A model generated the notes under the pieces. That model did no database searches and was not told where the DNA came from. It saw only the letters and a list, made by a program, of their open reading frames with translations. Positions 1 through 7,922 of a DNA stretch of 64,000 nt are shown here, piece by piece; the first letter of the stretch is position 1; every line of letters starts with the position of its first letter. Source of the DNA: Halorientalis regularis. GTDB taxonomy: Archaea; Halobacteriota; Halobacteria; Halobacteriales; Haloarculaceae. The stretch is taken from NCBI RefSeq assembly GCF_023698535.1, contig NZ_JALJCL010000007.1:1-64000 (forward strand), given 5' to 3'. The translations under genes were made by a program, and so were the position numbers.

Positions 1-170
1 CGGGCAGCCACGCGACACGGGGTAAGAGCTGAACGCATCTAAGCTCGAAACCCACCTGGAAAAGAGATACCGCCGAGATCACTCGTAGAAGACGAGATCG
101 ATAGACTCGGGGTGTACGCACCGAGGTGACGAGGTGTTTAGCCCGCGAGCACTAACTGATCGAAGCCACC
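1..170 (+). rRNA. rrl: 23S ribosomal RNA, 3' end (partial)
   Basis: The stretch reads as the conserved last part of large-subunit rRNA, including ggggtaagagctgaacgcat near position 19 and the closing gaggtgtttagcccgcgagc at 131-150 followed by actaac. The gene starts before the window. The exact 3' end is estimated at about 165-170 by resemblance to haloarchaeal 23S ends and could be off by several bases. The 5S gene follows on the same strand after a 180-base spacer, as in a haloarchaeal rRNA operon. Confidence 0.93.
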
Positions 171-192
171 AATCATACCGCATGGACGCACA

Positions 193-210
193 GACCCGAT
201 GAATCGGGTC
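193..210 (+). other. Hairpin in the 23S-5S spacer
   Basis: Perfect 8-bp arms gacccgat/atcgggtc are separated by only two bases. It lies just after the 23S 3' end, so it may be part of precursor processing or folding. No function can be assigned from sequence alone. Confidence 0.4.
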
Positions 211-308
211 CAGGCGTTAACTGGATTGCACGTACTATACGGTCGTCCGCATCGTCCCACTGAAAGACAAGCCTTTCACGCCTCGAGCGTCGAGAAGCGT
301 TCGAGACA

Positions 309-348
309 CCGACACTGGAGAATCGCGGTTCGATTCCGCGAGTCGGCG
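309..348 (+). ncRNA. tRNA-like element just upstream of 5S rRNA
   Basis: A T-arm-like hairpin (cgcgg, loop ttcgatt, ccgcg, at 324-340) is closed by a 5-bp acceptor-like stem ccgac/gtcgg (309-313 with 342-346). It ends directly before the first base of 5S. There is no anticodon arm, so it is not a tRNA gene. In Haloferax volcanii, tRNase Z is known to mature the 5' end of 5S rRNA by cutting after a tRNA-like structure. This element fits that role, which I infer here. Confidence 0.7.
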
Positions 349-470
349 TTAAGGCGGCCACAGCGGCGGGGGTACACCCGTACCCATCCCGAACACGGAA
401 GTTAAGCCCGCCAGCGTTCCGGGGCCTACTTGAGTGCGCGAGCCTCTGGGAGACCCGGTTCGCCGCCTCC
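349..470 (+). rRNA. rrf: 5S ribosomal RNA
   Basis: The 122-base stretch begins ttaaggcggcc and ends ggttcgccgcctcc. It contains the conserved core cccatcccgaacacggaagt (398-417) and the complementary ends aaggcgg/ccgcctc expected of helix I. Size and termini match haloarchaeal 5S rRNA. It is co-oriented with 23S. No tRNA-Cys follows before the terminator, although many haloarchaeal rRNA operons have one there. Confidence 0.97.
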
Positions 471-478
471 ATTCATTC

Positions 479-513
479 GACCCGCACCAGCATCGCGCTG
501 GTGCGGGTCTTTT
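479..513 (+). terminator. rRNA operon terminator hairpin
   Basis: A perfect 13-bp stem (479-491 gacccgcaccagc pairs with 497-509) has a 5-base loop and is followed by tttt at 510-513. It lies 8 bases after 5S. This is an unusually strong, bacterial-looking intrinsic terminator shape. Its position supports it as the end of the rRNA transcript. Confidence 0.8.
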
Positions 514-590
514 CATTTCGAACGACCAGCAGTCTCACTGCTCTCACCGAGTCGAAGAATCAGCGTCGCTCCCGGGGTGCACTCGGCCGA

Positions 591-2420
591 TCAGGTCATC
601 GATACCGTCTCGTAATCCATCCTGGCAGCGACCTCGGGGTGAACCGCCGCGAGGAGGAATCGGGTGGTATCGGTGAAGTACTCGATGAGACGTTCCGTCC
701 GGGACGCGTCGAACGCCCCGAGTGAATCGACCAACAGGAGCGGTGAGACTTCGTCGACGTCGTAGACGAGGAAACCGGCCAGGCCGAGGACGAGGCCGAT
801 GACTGCCCGTTCGCTCTCGGCAAGGTGTTCGATGGAATCTTCTCGCACGACGCCATCGACCTCACGCGCGATGACGATGTCGAAATTGCCGGTGAGGCGA
901 ACGCGTTCGATGCGCTCGAAATCGAGTGCATCGATCAGATCGTCCATCGTCTCGTTGAACACGTCTCGCAGCTCCTGTTCCTGGTTCTCGATTCGGTCGG
1001 TCAGCGACCGGATATCCGCGCTCAGTTGTTCGATTTCCGCACGCTTTCGCTCGCGCTCGTCACGTTTCGACTCCAGGTCCTCGATGGTTTCTTCCAGTCG
1101 CTCGGCGTCCCGCCGGAGCGTCTGGAGTTCGAGACGAGTCTCCTCGATTTCGGTCGCCAGGTCCGACCGAGACTCGGCACGCTCGCTCTCGTGGGTTTCG
1201 ATCTCGTCGGCGATATCGTCGAGTTCGGCTTCGATACGCTCCAGTTCGGTTCGCTTCTGTTCGAGGGAGTCGCGACGCTGCTGGAGCTGCTGGTCGATGT
1301 CTGTCAGGTCGCTCTCCAGCTTCTGGACGCGCCGGCGCGCGTCCGTGGCCGCCTCGATGTCGTTCTCTATGTCGGACAGCTCCGGTTCCCGTTCGCGCTT
1401 GCGTTGTTTGTCCTGTTTGAGGACCTCCTGAAGCTCATCGACGGTGTCCTCGAAGTCACTTCGGGGCGCAGGGTTTCCGCAGGCCCAGCAGGAGAGCTCG
1501 TCGTCAACGAGTCCGGGTTCGTAGCCGAGGCTCCCGGCGTACTCCGAGTCGAGGAGTTCCCGGTTCGCTGACAGAACCGACTGAAGGATGTCGATACGTT
1601 CGGTAATCTCGGTGAGTTCTTCACGAACGGACTCACGCTCCTGTTTGAGACGTTCGATGTCGTGGGAGTCGGCGTGTTCACGGGCCGTTTCGAGATCGGA
1701 TTCGACCGTCGACCGACGGTCGGTCAGTCGGTCGATTGTCTCCTCCAGTTCGTCGATCTGGTCCCGATAGTTCTCCCGTTCCGTCCGCAGGTCGGTCCGT
1801 TGCTCCCGGAGTTCCTCGAGCCGTTCGTCGTCGGTTTCGGTGTCGTTTTGCTCGGCGTAGAGGTCGTCGAGTTCCGAATCGAGTGTTTCGATTCGCTCCC
1901 GTGTCTCGGCGAGTTCGTCTGTGTGGTCTGCCAGGCGCTCGTCGATATCGTCCAGTCGTTCGACGTCACGACGCAGGTCGCGCTTCCGTGACATCTTCTC
2001 GGACCGCTCGGACTCGAGTGCCTCGATGTCGATCGGCTCTTTCAGCAGCGACTCGACGTCCTCCCCCTTTTCGACGGCGCTCCGGAGTGGATTCGTACCG
2101 AGCAGGCACGCGAACTGGTTGACGAGGTCGGTGTCGTCCGGGTCGCTCAGCCAGCTGTCGTCGCTGATCTCGTATCCAGCCCCGTTCCGCCGGGCCTGGC
2201 GCTGTATCTCGGTGTCATCGAGACTGAGCCGAACGCTCGCCAGGTCGGCCCCGCTGCGAACGGGGACCTCGTCGGCACCGAGTGCGAACTGGACACTGCG
2301 CAGGAGCGATGTCTTGTTCGAGGCGTTGCGGCCGACGACGAGTGTCGTTCCCGGCCCGAAACTGAACGATGCGTCCGATATCCCACCGATGTTCTGGATG
2401 TCGAGTTCGATCTTACTCAT
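591..2420 (-). CDS. Archaea-specific SMC-related protein (RecF/Rad50-like ATPase)
   Basis: A 609-residue protein with an N-terminal nucleotide-binding half, about 400 residues of charged heptad coiled coil, and a C-terminal ATPase half. The Walker A region is GRNASNKT (residues 30-37), so the usual GK(S/T) is replaced by NKT; this is as I recall for this haloarchaeal family. A CWAC motif at about residues 310-313 sits mid-coil and looks like a Rad50-type zinc hook. The Walker B region LLLVDS is at about 561-566, near the C terminus. ATG at 2420. The family is known only as SMC-like; a role in DNA or cell-shape organisation is inferred. RdfA, which I recall as a frequent companion, is 42 kb away here. 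Confidence 0.85.
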   Translation of the reverse strand: MSKIELDIQNIGGISDASFSFGPGTTLVVGRNASNKTSLLRSVQFALGADEVPVRSGADLASVRLSLDDTEIQRQARRNGAGYEISDDSWLSDPDDTDLVNQFACLLGTNPLRSAVEKGEDVESLLKEPIDIEALESERSEKMSRKRDLRRDVERLDDIDERLADHTDELAETRERIETLDSELDDLYAEQNDTETDDERLEELREQRTDLRTERENYRDQIDELEETIDRLTDRRSTVESDLETAREHADSHDIERLKQERESVREELTEITERIDILQSVLSANRELLDSEYAGSLGYEPGLVDDELSCWACGNPAPRSDFEDTVDELQEVLKQDKQRKREREPELSDIENDIEAATDARRRVQKLESDLTDIDQQLQQRRDSLEQKRTELERIEAELDDIADEIETHESERAESRSDLATEIEETRLELQTLRRDAERLEETIEDLESKRDERERKRAEIEQLSADIRSLTDRIENQEQELRDVFNETMDDLIDALDFERIERVRLTGNFDIVIAREVDGVVREDSIEHLAESERAVIGLVLGLAGFLVYDVDEVSPLLLVDSLGAFDASRTERLIEYFTDTTRFLLAAVHPEVAARMDYETVSMT

Positions 2421-2597
2421 TGTCTACCTGTGTGGGTTCGACGGCGATCGGTCCCCAGACGGGCGACGGGACGCAACCGGTGTTCGACGAAACCCGTTCC
2501 ATCTGTTGATTGCGGTTGCACAGCAGCGAGCAAATATTCGTCGGTTCGCCGACTCGGAAACCGCTTCCCAGTGTCTCCGGATTTCGAGCCGTGCGGG

Positions 2598-3077
2598 TCA
2601 CTGCCGCTGCCCGGCCGAGAGATAATCGTCGACGTTGGTGTCGCGGCTCGTCTCGATCGACTGCTCCACGTCGGCGACGACGCCGAGTTCGCGAACCTGG
2701 CTGACGAGTTCGTCGACCCGGGAGTTCGTGGCGGCCGTCGCGACGGCGTAGATGTCGTACGTGCCGACGCCGCGGGTCACCAGCCAGAACGGCATCTCGG
2801 AAATCCGGTCCAGGGCCGTCGACTTGGCGTCGGCGTCGTCGGTCACCGTGATCGCCAGTCGGACGATCTCCCACTCGTGTTCTTCCGGTTCGAGGAGAAA
2901 GAAAATCGAGGTGCGGTCGAGCAGCTTCGACACTCGGTGCCGGACTCCCTCACTGGACATCTCGTGTCCTTCGCTGGCCAGTCGTTCCGCGATGTCCGAG
3001 TACGGTGTCCGCGGACCGTTCGCGAGAGCTTTGAGGATGATCCGGTCCACCTCGTCGGCGTCGGGTTCGAGAGACAT
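2598..3077 (-). CDS. Lrp/AsnC-family transcriptional regulator
   Basis: A 159-residue protein. An N-terminal helix-turn-helix starts at DEVDRIILKALANGPRTPYS and includes an AERLASEG...SSEGVRHRVSKLL region. A ligand/oligomerisation-like domain follows, with an alternating pattern around WLVTRGVGTYDIYAVA. The ATG at 3077 (MSLEPDADEVDR) was chosen because the family begins directly with the HTH. In-frame GTG at 3140 and ATG at 3125 would add 16-21 atypical residues. A perfect 19-bp palindrome and a TATA element lie upstream, suggesting autoregulation. It faces the catabolic cluster and could control its first operon. Confidence 0.8.
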   Translation of the reverse strand: MSLEPDADEVDRIILKALANGPRTPYSDIAERLASEGHEMSSEGVRHRVSKLLDRTSIFFLLEPEEHEWEIVRLAITVTDDADAKSTALDRISEMPFWLVTRGVGTYDIYAVATAATNSRVDELVSQVRELGVVADVEQSIETSRDTNVDDYLSAGQRQ

Positions 3078-3167
3078 ACCCAGACAGGTGCTATCTACCA
3101 CCATCGTCTTTTCGGTAAACCCCATAACGGTGGTCGACACCCCTATGTTCGTCGATACGACCGGAAT

Positions 3168-3177
3168 GATAATTTAT
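3168..3177 (-). promoter_or_regulatory. Probable TATA box for the AsnC/Lrp gene
   Basis: On the minus strand this reads tataaatta, an archaeal box A. It would place transcription start near 3143-3150. That is close to the alternative GTG start at 3140 and leaves a leader of about 65-70 bases for the ATG at 3077. Confidence 0.45.
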
Positions 3178-3196
3178 AGATATAGTTACTATATCT
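3178..3196. promoter_or_regulatory. Perfect 19-bp palindrome (operator candidate)
   Basis: The sequence agatatagt-t-actatatct has nine-base arms that are exact reverse complements around a single T. It abuts the predicted TATA box of the AsnC/Lrp gene on its upstream side. Lrp/AsnC proteins are dimers that bind palindromes of this size, so an autoregulatory or activating site is a reasonable inference. Confidence 0.6.
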
Positions 3197-3562
3197 GTTG
3201 TGTTCGTACATATGTTATTTTGTCCTGTCGAGGCTCGGGATCCGTACGTAATTGGGATAAACGGTAGTTTGAATGGGTAAGAACCGTGTTCGAGAGACTG
3301 AAACACGATATCGTCCAACAGTGCCGGTTTTTGAGACTCCCAATCGTCAATTTCCGCATTTAGGCCTGACAGCTCACTCTATCGACGACTTCTGCGGTGG
3401 ACACCAAGAACTGGATCCGCCGTCCTCGTGGTGCGATCTGATTATAATTTCTTTGACTTTATCCGTTATATGCTGCTTTCTGAACACTATATGCTCGGGA
3501 TCGGGACACGTCCTGTTTCCGCCCCCACAACAATAATAATCGGATGTGGCAATATCGAAGCA
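3197..3562. other. AT-rich intergenic region with no supported gene
   Basis: The stretch is clearly more AT-rich than its neighbours. Both strands carry only short open frames with no recognisable similarity. TATA-like stretches (ttataatttc near 3440, cgttatatgc near 3465, aacactatatgctc near 3484) lie before the CoA-transferase gene and may be its promoter. Confidence 0.4.
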
Positions 3563-4435
3563 ATGGCTGTTTCGACGATGACGACGGCGATCGAAGCCGT
3601 CGACGGCGGCGATGTCGTGTACGTAGGCGGATTCGGATTCGCCCAACCGTTCTCTGCAGTTCACGAACTGATCCGACAGGGCGTCTCGGATTTACACGTG
3701 ATTCGATCGTCCGGCGGTGTCTTGCTCGATCAGCTCGTCGGTGCCGGCTGTGTTTCGGAGACGACGATCGCACACTGCTGGAACGCGGTCGGGCCGACAC
3801 CGACGAGCGCGTTCCGGCGGGCCGCCGAGGACGGTGTCCCGCGGCCCATCACGGTCGAAGAACACGGACTCGGAAACCTCGTCTTGCGACTGTTCGCTGG
3901 CGCACGGCGACTGCCGTTCGTCCCGGCCGGCCCCGTCGAATCGACGGGACAGTTCGAAAACCAGTCGTTCTCGGGCAAGTTCAGCGAAGTTACCTTCGAC
4001 GGCGATAGCCACTACGTGATGGAACCGCTGAATCCGGACGTCAGTATCATCCACGTTCCCCGTGCCGACGAACGGGGGAACGCTCAGTTGACCGGCGCGC
4101 GCGCCGAGATCAAACACGGCGCGATGGCCGCCGACACGCTCCTGGTCACGACTGAAGAGGTAGTCTCCTCGGAACAGATCCAGGACACACCGGACGAGAC
4201 GGTCGTTCCCGGGTTCATGGTCGATCACGTCGTCGAATCGCCCGGCGGTGCCCATCCCTCCGGCGTACTCGGGTGCTACGGGCGGGACATCGACTACCTG
4301 GAACACTACGGCGAGGTGACTGGCTCGCTCGACGACTTCGAGGCGTATCTCGACGAGTGGGTCTACGGCGTCAGCGACCGGGCGGAGTACCTCGAAGCTG
4401 TTCGAGCCAGTGGGTTCGCGGAGGTGTCCCCGTGA
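3563..4435 (+). CDS. Class I CoA-transferase, subunit A (glutaconate CoA-transferase/IpdA-like)
   Basis: A 290-residue alpha subunit of a two-subunit CoA-transferase. The glycine-rich start VDGGDVVYVGGFGFAQPF is followed by repeated Rossmann-like CoA-transferase folds (TIAHCWNAVGPTPTSAFRRA; SIIHVPRADERGNAQLTGAR). The ATG at 3563 was preferred over the in-frame ATG at 3428, since the extra 45 residues are unlike the family. The stop overlaps the GTG start of subunit B (GTGA), so the two are translationally coupled. Family members transfer CoA between organic acids, or hydrolyse ring-opened CoA esters (IpdAB of steroid degradation). Which applies here is not decidable from sequence. Confidence 0.85.
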   Translation: MAVSTMTTAIEAVDGGDVVYVGGFGFAQPFSAVHELIRQGVSDLHVIRSSGGVLLDQLVGAGCVSETTIAHCWNAVGPTPTSAFRRAAEDGVPRPITVEEHGLGNLVLRLFAGARRLPFVPAGPVESTGQFENQSFSGKFSEVTFDGDSHYVMEPLNPDVSIIHVPRADERGNAQLTGARAEIKHGAMAADTLLVTTEEVVSSEQIQDTPDETVVPGFMVDHVVESPGGAHPSGVLGCYGRDIDYLEHYGEVTGSLDDFEAYLDEWVYGVSDRAEYLEAVRASGFAEVSP

Positions 4436-5223
4436 GCGACCCTGAGCCGACACAGCGCGAACAGTTGCTCTACACGGCGGCCCAGGAATTCCGTGACGAG
4501 AGCACCGTCTTCACCGGATTTCACTGGCCCGTCGTCGCCGCCAGAGTGGCGAGAAAACTCCACGCCCCGAACCTCACCTCCGTCTTCGAGGCCGGCATCG
4601 TCTACCGGGGCACCTCGGAGACGCTACCCACGAGCACGACCGAAATAAATGCCTTCGACGGAAATACCGACATGTACGGCAACTCGATTGACACGTTGCA
4701 CACGTTCCTCAAGTCGGGCCACCTCGACCGCGCGGCCATCGACGTGTCGAACGTCGACCGCTTCGGCAACGTCAACACCACGGTCATCGGAGACTACGAC
4801 GACCCTTCGGTCCGCCTGCCTGGTCCGGGCGGTGCCAACGATATCGCAACGCACGCCGAGGACCTGACGCTCATCTGTGGCTCGGCCGACCCGGAGCGCT
4901 ACCAGGACCGGGTTTCCTACGTGTCGAGCCCTGGTCACATCGACGGCGACGGCTCCCGCGAGGCGGCCGGCTTCGAGCCGGGGACCGGCCCCTCGAAGCT
5001 CATCACCCCGCTCGGAACGTTCCGCTTCGACGAGACCGGGCGCACACGACTCGACCGGCTCGTTCCCGGGGCTACCGTCGCGGACGCCCGGGAAATGACT
5101 GGCTGGCCCATCGAGGATGGGGACCACGAGGCCCTTCCCGCCCCGGACGCAGACGAACTGGCTGTCGTCCGCGAGGTCCTCGAAGAAGCGGCGGACCGCA
5201 ATTACGCGGCGATTCGTCCCTGA
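4432..5223 (+). CDS. Class I CoA-transferase, subunit B (GctB/IpdB-like)
   Basis: A 263-residue beta subunit starting at GTG 4432, inside the stop of subunit A. The signature SVFEAGIVYRG places Glu53 at the position of the catalytic glutamate of class I CoA-transferases (E-x-G), so the pair should be catalytically competent. Further family features are AAIDVSNVDRFGNVNTTVIG and GPGGANDIATHAEDLTLI. It probably activates an acid or acts on a CoA-thioester ring cleavage product. It is the first functional pair of the catabolic supercluster. Confidence 0.87.
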   Translation: MSDPEPTQREQLLYTAAQEFRDESTVFTGFHWPVVAARVARKLHAPNLTSVFEAGIVYRGTSETLPTSTTEINAFDGNTDMYGNSIDTLHTFLKSGHLDRAAIDVSNVDRFGNVNTTVIGDYDDPSVRLPGPGGANDIATHAEDLTLICGSADPERYQDRVSYVSSPGHIDGDGSREAAGFEPGTGPSKLITPLGTFRFDETGRTRLDRLVPGATVADAREMTGWPIEDGDHEALPAPDADELAVVREVLEEAADRNYAAIRP

Positions 5224-5263
5224 GCGGCGGACACTGCTCGCCGCTCGGTTTCCGGAGCCGGGA

Positions 5264-5272
5264 TATCTTTAA
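5264..5272 (+). promoter_or_regulatory. TATA box candidate for the HMGCS-like operon
   Basis: The sequence atctttaac lies 31-39 bases before the ATG at 5303. It is in the gap after the CoA-transferase pair, consistent with a separate promoter and a very short leader. Confidence 0.4.
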
Positions 5273-5302
5273 CAGTCCCCGTCGAACCGTTTGTGTGAGC
5301 CA

Positions 5303-6274
5303 ATGGCACATGTAACGACCAGGGAGTTGGTCCTCCCCGGATACCGGGTCTCCACGGGTACCATCCGCGACCAGTGGGGAGGCGGAGCGAGTGGCGTACA
5401 GCACAAAACAGTGCAGGCGAAAGACGACGATCCGACGACGCTGGCGACACGGGCGGGCCGCGCCGCGCTCGACGGACGGACGGACGTGGACGCCGTCTTC
5501 TTCGCCACGACGACCCCGGTCTACGAGTACGGGTCGGTGACGCCGTTTCTCGCCGACTCGCTCGGACTCGACGACGACACACACGTCCAGACGTTCGGCG
5601 AGTCGGCCCGAGCCGGCACCGCCGCGCTCCGGGCAGCCGGGAACGCCGTCGACGGCGACAGCGACACGGTCCTCGTCGTCGCCGCGGAAGCCCCGTCCCC
5701 CGCACCGCGAAGCGACTGGGAGAAAGTCGCTGGAGCGGGGGCCAGCGCCGCTCTCGTCGAGAGCGACGGCGAGGGCCTCGAGCGGGTGGCCGCGGGTACC
5801 TGTGCGCGCCCGTTACTCGACGAGTGGCAGGCCCCAGATAGCGACACGCTGTCGACCGCCGACGACCGCTTCGCGCGAAATATCGGGTACGTCGAGACGA
5901 GCCAGCAGGCTATCGAGCGGGCACTCGACGCCGCCGACTGGTCGGCCGAATCGCTCGACGCGCTCGTGGCGACCCACCCCAACGGCAAGTTCGCCGGTCG
6001 GCTGGCCGGTGCCGTCGGCGTCGGCGACGACGTGCTGGCGACGCCGGCGTTCGGTCGCGAGTACGGCAACCTCCGTGCGGCGAGTGCGCTGGGGTCGCTG
6101 GCACTGGCCGACCTCACCGCAGGGGACCGCCTCGTCGTCGCGGGCTACGGCGTCGGGACGGCCGACGCGCTGGCCTACGAGGTGTCCGAACCGCCCGCGG
6201 CGGCGTCAGTCGCCGACGAATCGACCGACCTCGACTACGTCGACTACCTCGACCACGTCGATCAACTGGAGTGA
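5303..6274 (+). CDS. HMG-CoA synthase-like protein lacking the catalytic cysteine
   Basis: A 323-residue thiolase-fold protein of the archaeal HMG-CoA synthase type. The equivalent of the active-site motif FACKAGTAAL reads ESARAGTAAL, so catalytic Cys is Ala102 (codon gcc at 5606-5608). The later THPNGKF motif (HMGCS: HQPNGKF) and AGYGVGTADA are kept. In archaea, HMGCS, a DUF35 protein and a thiolase form one complex; here the three genes follow in that order (DUF35 7 bases downstream). With the nucleophile gone, this subunit is probably structural or has a different chemistry. ATG 5303 was chosen (MAHVTTREL); an upstream TTG adds only four residues. Confidence 0.82.
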   Translation: MAHVTTRELVLPGYRVSTGTIRDQWGGGASGVQHKTVQAKDDDPTTLATRAGRAALDGRTDVDAVFFATTTPVYEYGSVTPFLADSLGLDDDTHVQTFGESARAGTAALRAAGNAVDGDSDTVLVVAAEAPSPAPRSDWEKVAGAGASAALVESDGEGLERVAAGTCARPLLDEWQAPDSDTLSTADDRFARNIGYVETSQQAIERALDAADWSAESLDALVATHPNGKFAGRLAGAVGVGDDVLATPAFGREYGNLRAASALGSLALADLTAGDRLVVAGYGVGTADALAYEVSEPPAAASVADESTDLDYVDYLDHVDQLE

Positions 6275-6280
6275 TAACAG

Positions 6281-6679
6281 ATGCACACCACCATGCGGGA
6301 GTTCCGCGACCGGGCAGCGAAGTTCGGCCTCGACCGGGCCGAGTGTACCGACTGCGGTCGGATGAACGATCCGACGGCCGAACTGTGTTACCACTGCGGG
6401 GGAGACGCCTTCGAGGACGTGACCCTCTCGCCGCGGGGCGAGGTGCAGACCTACGTCGTCCAGCACGCCCTCCCGGAGACGTTCGACACACCTCTCCCCA
6501 TCGCCATCGTCGAGACGCCGGAGGGCGGGAAGGTCCTCGGGATGTTCACGGAGGCCGACGAACCCCATTCGGTGGCGATCGGTGACACCGTGACCATCGA
6601 ACTGAAACGGTTCGACCGGCAGGACGGACAGGTCCTCTACGAACCGAAGTTCCGCCTCGACGGAGGGTCGTCGGCATGA
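6281..6679 (+). CDS. Zn-ribbon/OB-fold protein (DUF35), thiolase partner
   Basis: A 132-residue protein. The N-terminal rubredoxin-like zinc ribbon is CTDCG...CYHCG (about residues 22-39), followed by an OB-fold with GEVQTYVVQHA and PLPIAIVETPEGGKVLGMF. DUF35 proteins bridge thiolase and HMG-CoA synthase in archaea and bind CoA. It starts 7 bases after the HMGCS-like gene and its stop overlaps the thiolase start (ATGA at 6676), so the three are one operon. In-frame ATG at 6293 is an alternative start. Confidence 0.88.
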   Translation: MHTTMREFRDRAAKFGLDRAECTDCGRMNDPTAELCYHCGGDAFEDVTLSPRGEVQTYVVQHALPETFDTPLPIAIVETPEGGKVLGMFTEADEPHSVAIGDTVTIELKRFDRQDGQVLYEPKFRLDGGSSA

Positions 6680-7839
6680 GCGACGACGTGGCCGTCGTCG
6701 GAGCGGGGATGATCCCCTTCGGCGAGCGGTTCGAACTGGGCTACTACGACATGATCGGCCGGGCCTACAAGGAGGCAAAGTCCCACGTCGACCACGGCAT
6801 CGACGATTCCGACGTCGACGCCGCCTGGCTCGGGACCGCCTACGGGACCCTCTCGAACGACGCCGAGATCGTCTCGGGGGCGCGCCTGAGCGGGGCGACC
6901 GGCCTCAAGGGCATCCCCATCACGCGCGTCGAGAACGCCTGCGCGACCGGCAGCGACGCAGTGCGCAACGCCGCCGCCGCGGTCCAGGCCGGCCAGGCCG
7001 ACGTGGCCGTCGTCGTCGGGGCCGAGAAGATGCGGGACAAGCCCACCGACGAGTTCATGAAGACGGTGACGAACCGGCCGACGACCCGCGGGATGACCGC
7101 GCCGGCCTTCTTCGCCATGTACGCCCAGCGGCACATGCAGGAGTACGGCACCACTCGCGAACAGATGGCCGAGGTGGCCGTCAAGAACCACGCGAACGGG
7201 ACCAAGTGCGAGTACTCACACTTCGACTTCGAGGTCGACGCCGAGTCCGTCCTCGACGCGCCGCGCGTCTCCTACCCCTTCGGGCTGTACGACTGTTCCC
7301 CACAGACCGACGGGGCCGCCTGTCTCGTCCTGGCGAGCGAGGACGTGGCCGACTCCTACACCGACGACCCCGTCTGGGTCCGCGGGACCGGCAACAGCAC
7401 GGTGCCCTACGACATGACCAAACGGGACGACTACCTCGAAGCCGAGCCGACCATCGAGGCCGCGAGCCAGGCCTACGAGATGGCCGGGCTCGGCCCCGAC
7501 GACGTGGACGTGGTCGAACAGCACGACTGTTTCACCTTCACGGAACTGCTCAACATGGAGGACCTGGGCTTCTGTGAGAAAGGCGAGGGCGGCGAGTTCG
7601 TCGCGAGCGGCGCGACCCGGCTGGACGGTGACCTCCCGGTCAACCCGTCGGGCGGTCTCAAAGCGAAGGGTCACCCCATCGGCGCGACCGGCGTCGCACA
7701 GATCTGCGAACTCGTCTGGCAACTCCGGAACGAGGTCGGCGAGCGACAGGTCCCGGACGCGACGACCGGCCTCCAGCACAACCTCGCCGGGTCGCTCGCG
7801 GTCAGTAACGTCACCGTCGTCTCGACGGAACGGGACTGA
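6676..7839 (+). CDS. Thiolase (acetyl-CoA C-acyltransferase, SCP2-type)
   Basis: A 387-residue protein with all thiolase catalytic elements: nucleophile Cys in ENACATGSDAV, His in VEQHDCFTFTEL, the C-terminal GGLKAKGHPIGATGVAQ motif, and HNLAG near the end. It should cleave a 3-ketoacyl-CoA (or condense two acyl-CoAs), working with the overlapping DUF35 protein. The nearby HMGCS-like subunit lacks its Cys, so this is the only competent active site of the predicted three-protein complex. In the catabolic context thiolysis is the likely direction. Confidence 0.92.
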   Translation: MSDDVAVVGAGMIPFGERFELGYYDMIGRAYKEAKSHVDHGIDDSDVDAAWLGTAYGTLSNDAEIVSGARLSGATGLKGIPITRVENACATGSDAVRNAAAAVQAGQADVAVVVGAEKMRDKPTDEFMKTVTNRPTTRGMTAPAFFAMYAQRHMQEYGTTREQMAEVAVKNHANGTKCEYSHFDFEVDAESVLDAPRVSYPFGLYDCSPQTDGAACLVLASEDVADSYTDDPVWVRGTGNSTVPYDMTKRDDYLEAEPTIEAASQAYEMAGLGPDDVDVVEQHDCFTFTELLNMEDLGFCEKGEGGEFVASGATRLDGDLPVNPSGGLKAKGHPIGATGVAQICELVWQLRNEVGERQVPDATTGLQHNLAGSLAVSNVTVVSTERD

Positions 7840-7922
7840 GACGGTTCGGCCCGGGACCGCCGTCTCGGGCCCTTGCGGCGGTACCTACACTCAAGTAATG
7901 GCGCGCCCTTGTCCGAGAAGAG

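Noticed and set aside
306-348. A tRNA gene before 5S
   Set aside because: Only the T arm and a short acceptor-like stem can be formed; no D arm, anticodon arm or full acceptor stem.
471-590. tRNA-Cys after 5S, as in many haloarchaeal rRNA operons
   Set aside because: The 5S is followed directly by a terminator and then the SMC-related gene; no tRNA fold was found.
799-1571. Long plus-strand frames opposite the SMC-related gene
   Set aside because: Ser/Arg- and Leu/Val/Asp-rich mirror translations of the coiled coil; no start signals or family resemblance.
3211-3427. Short frames in the AT-rich gap (such as one starting at 3211)
   Set aside because: Interrupted by early stops on both strands with no recognisable peptide; more likely a regulatory or decayed region.
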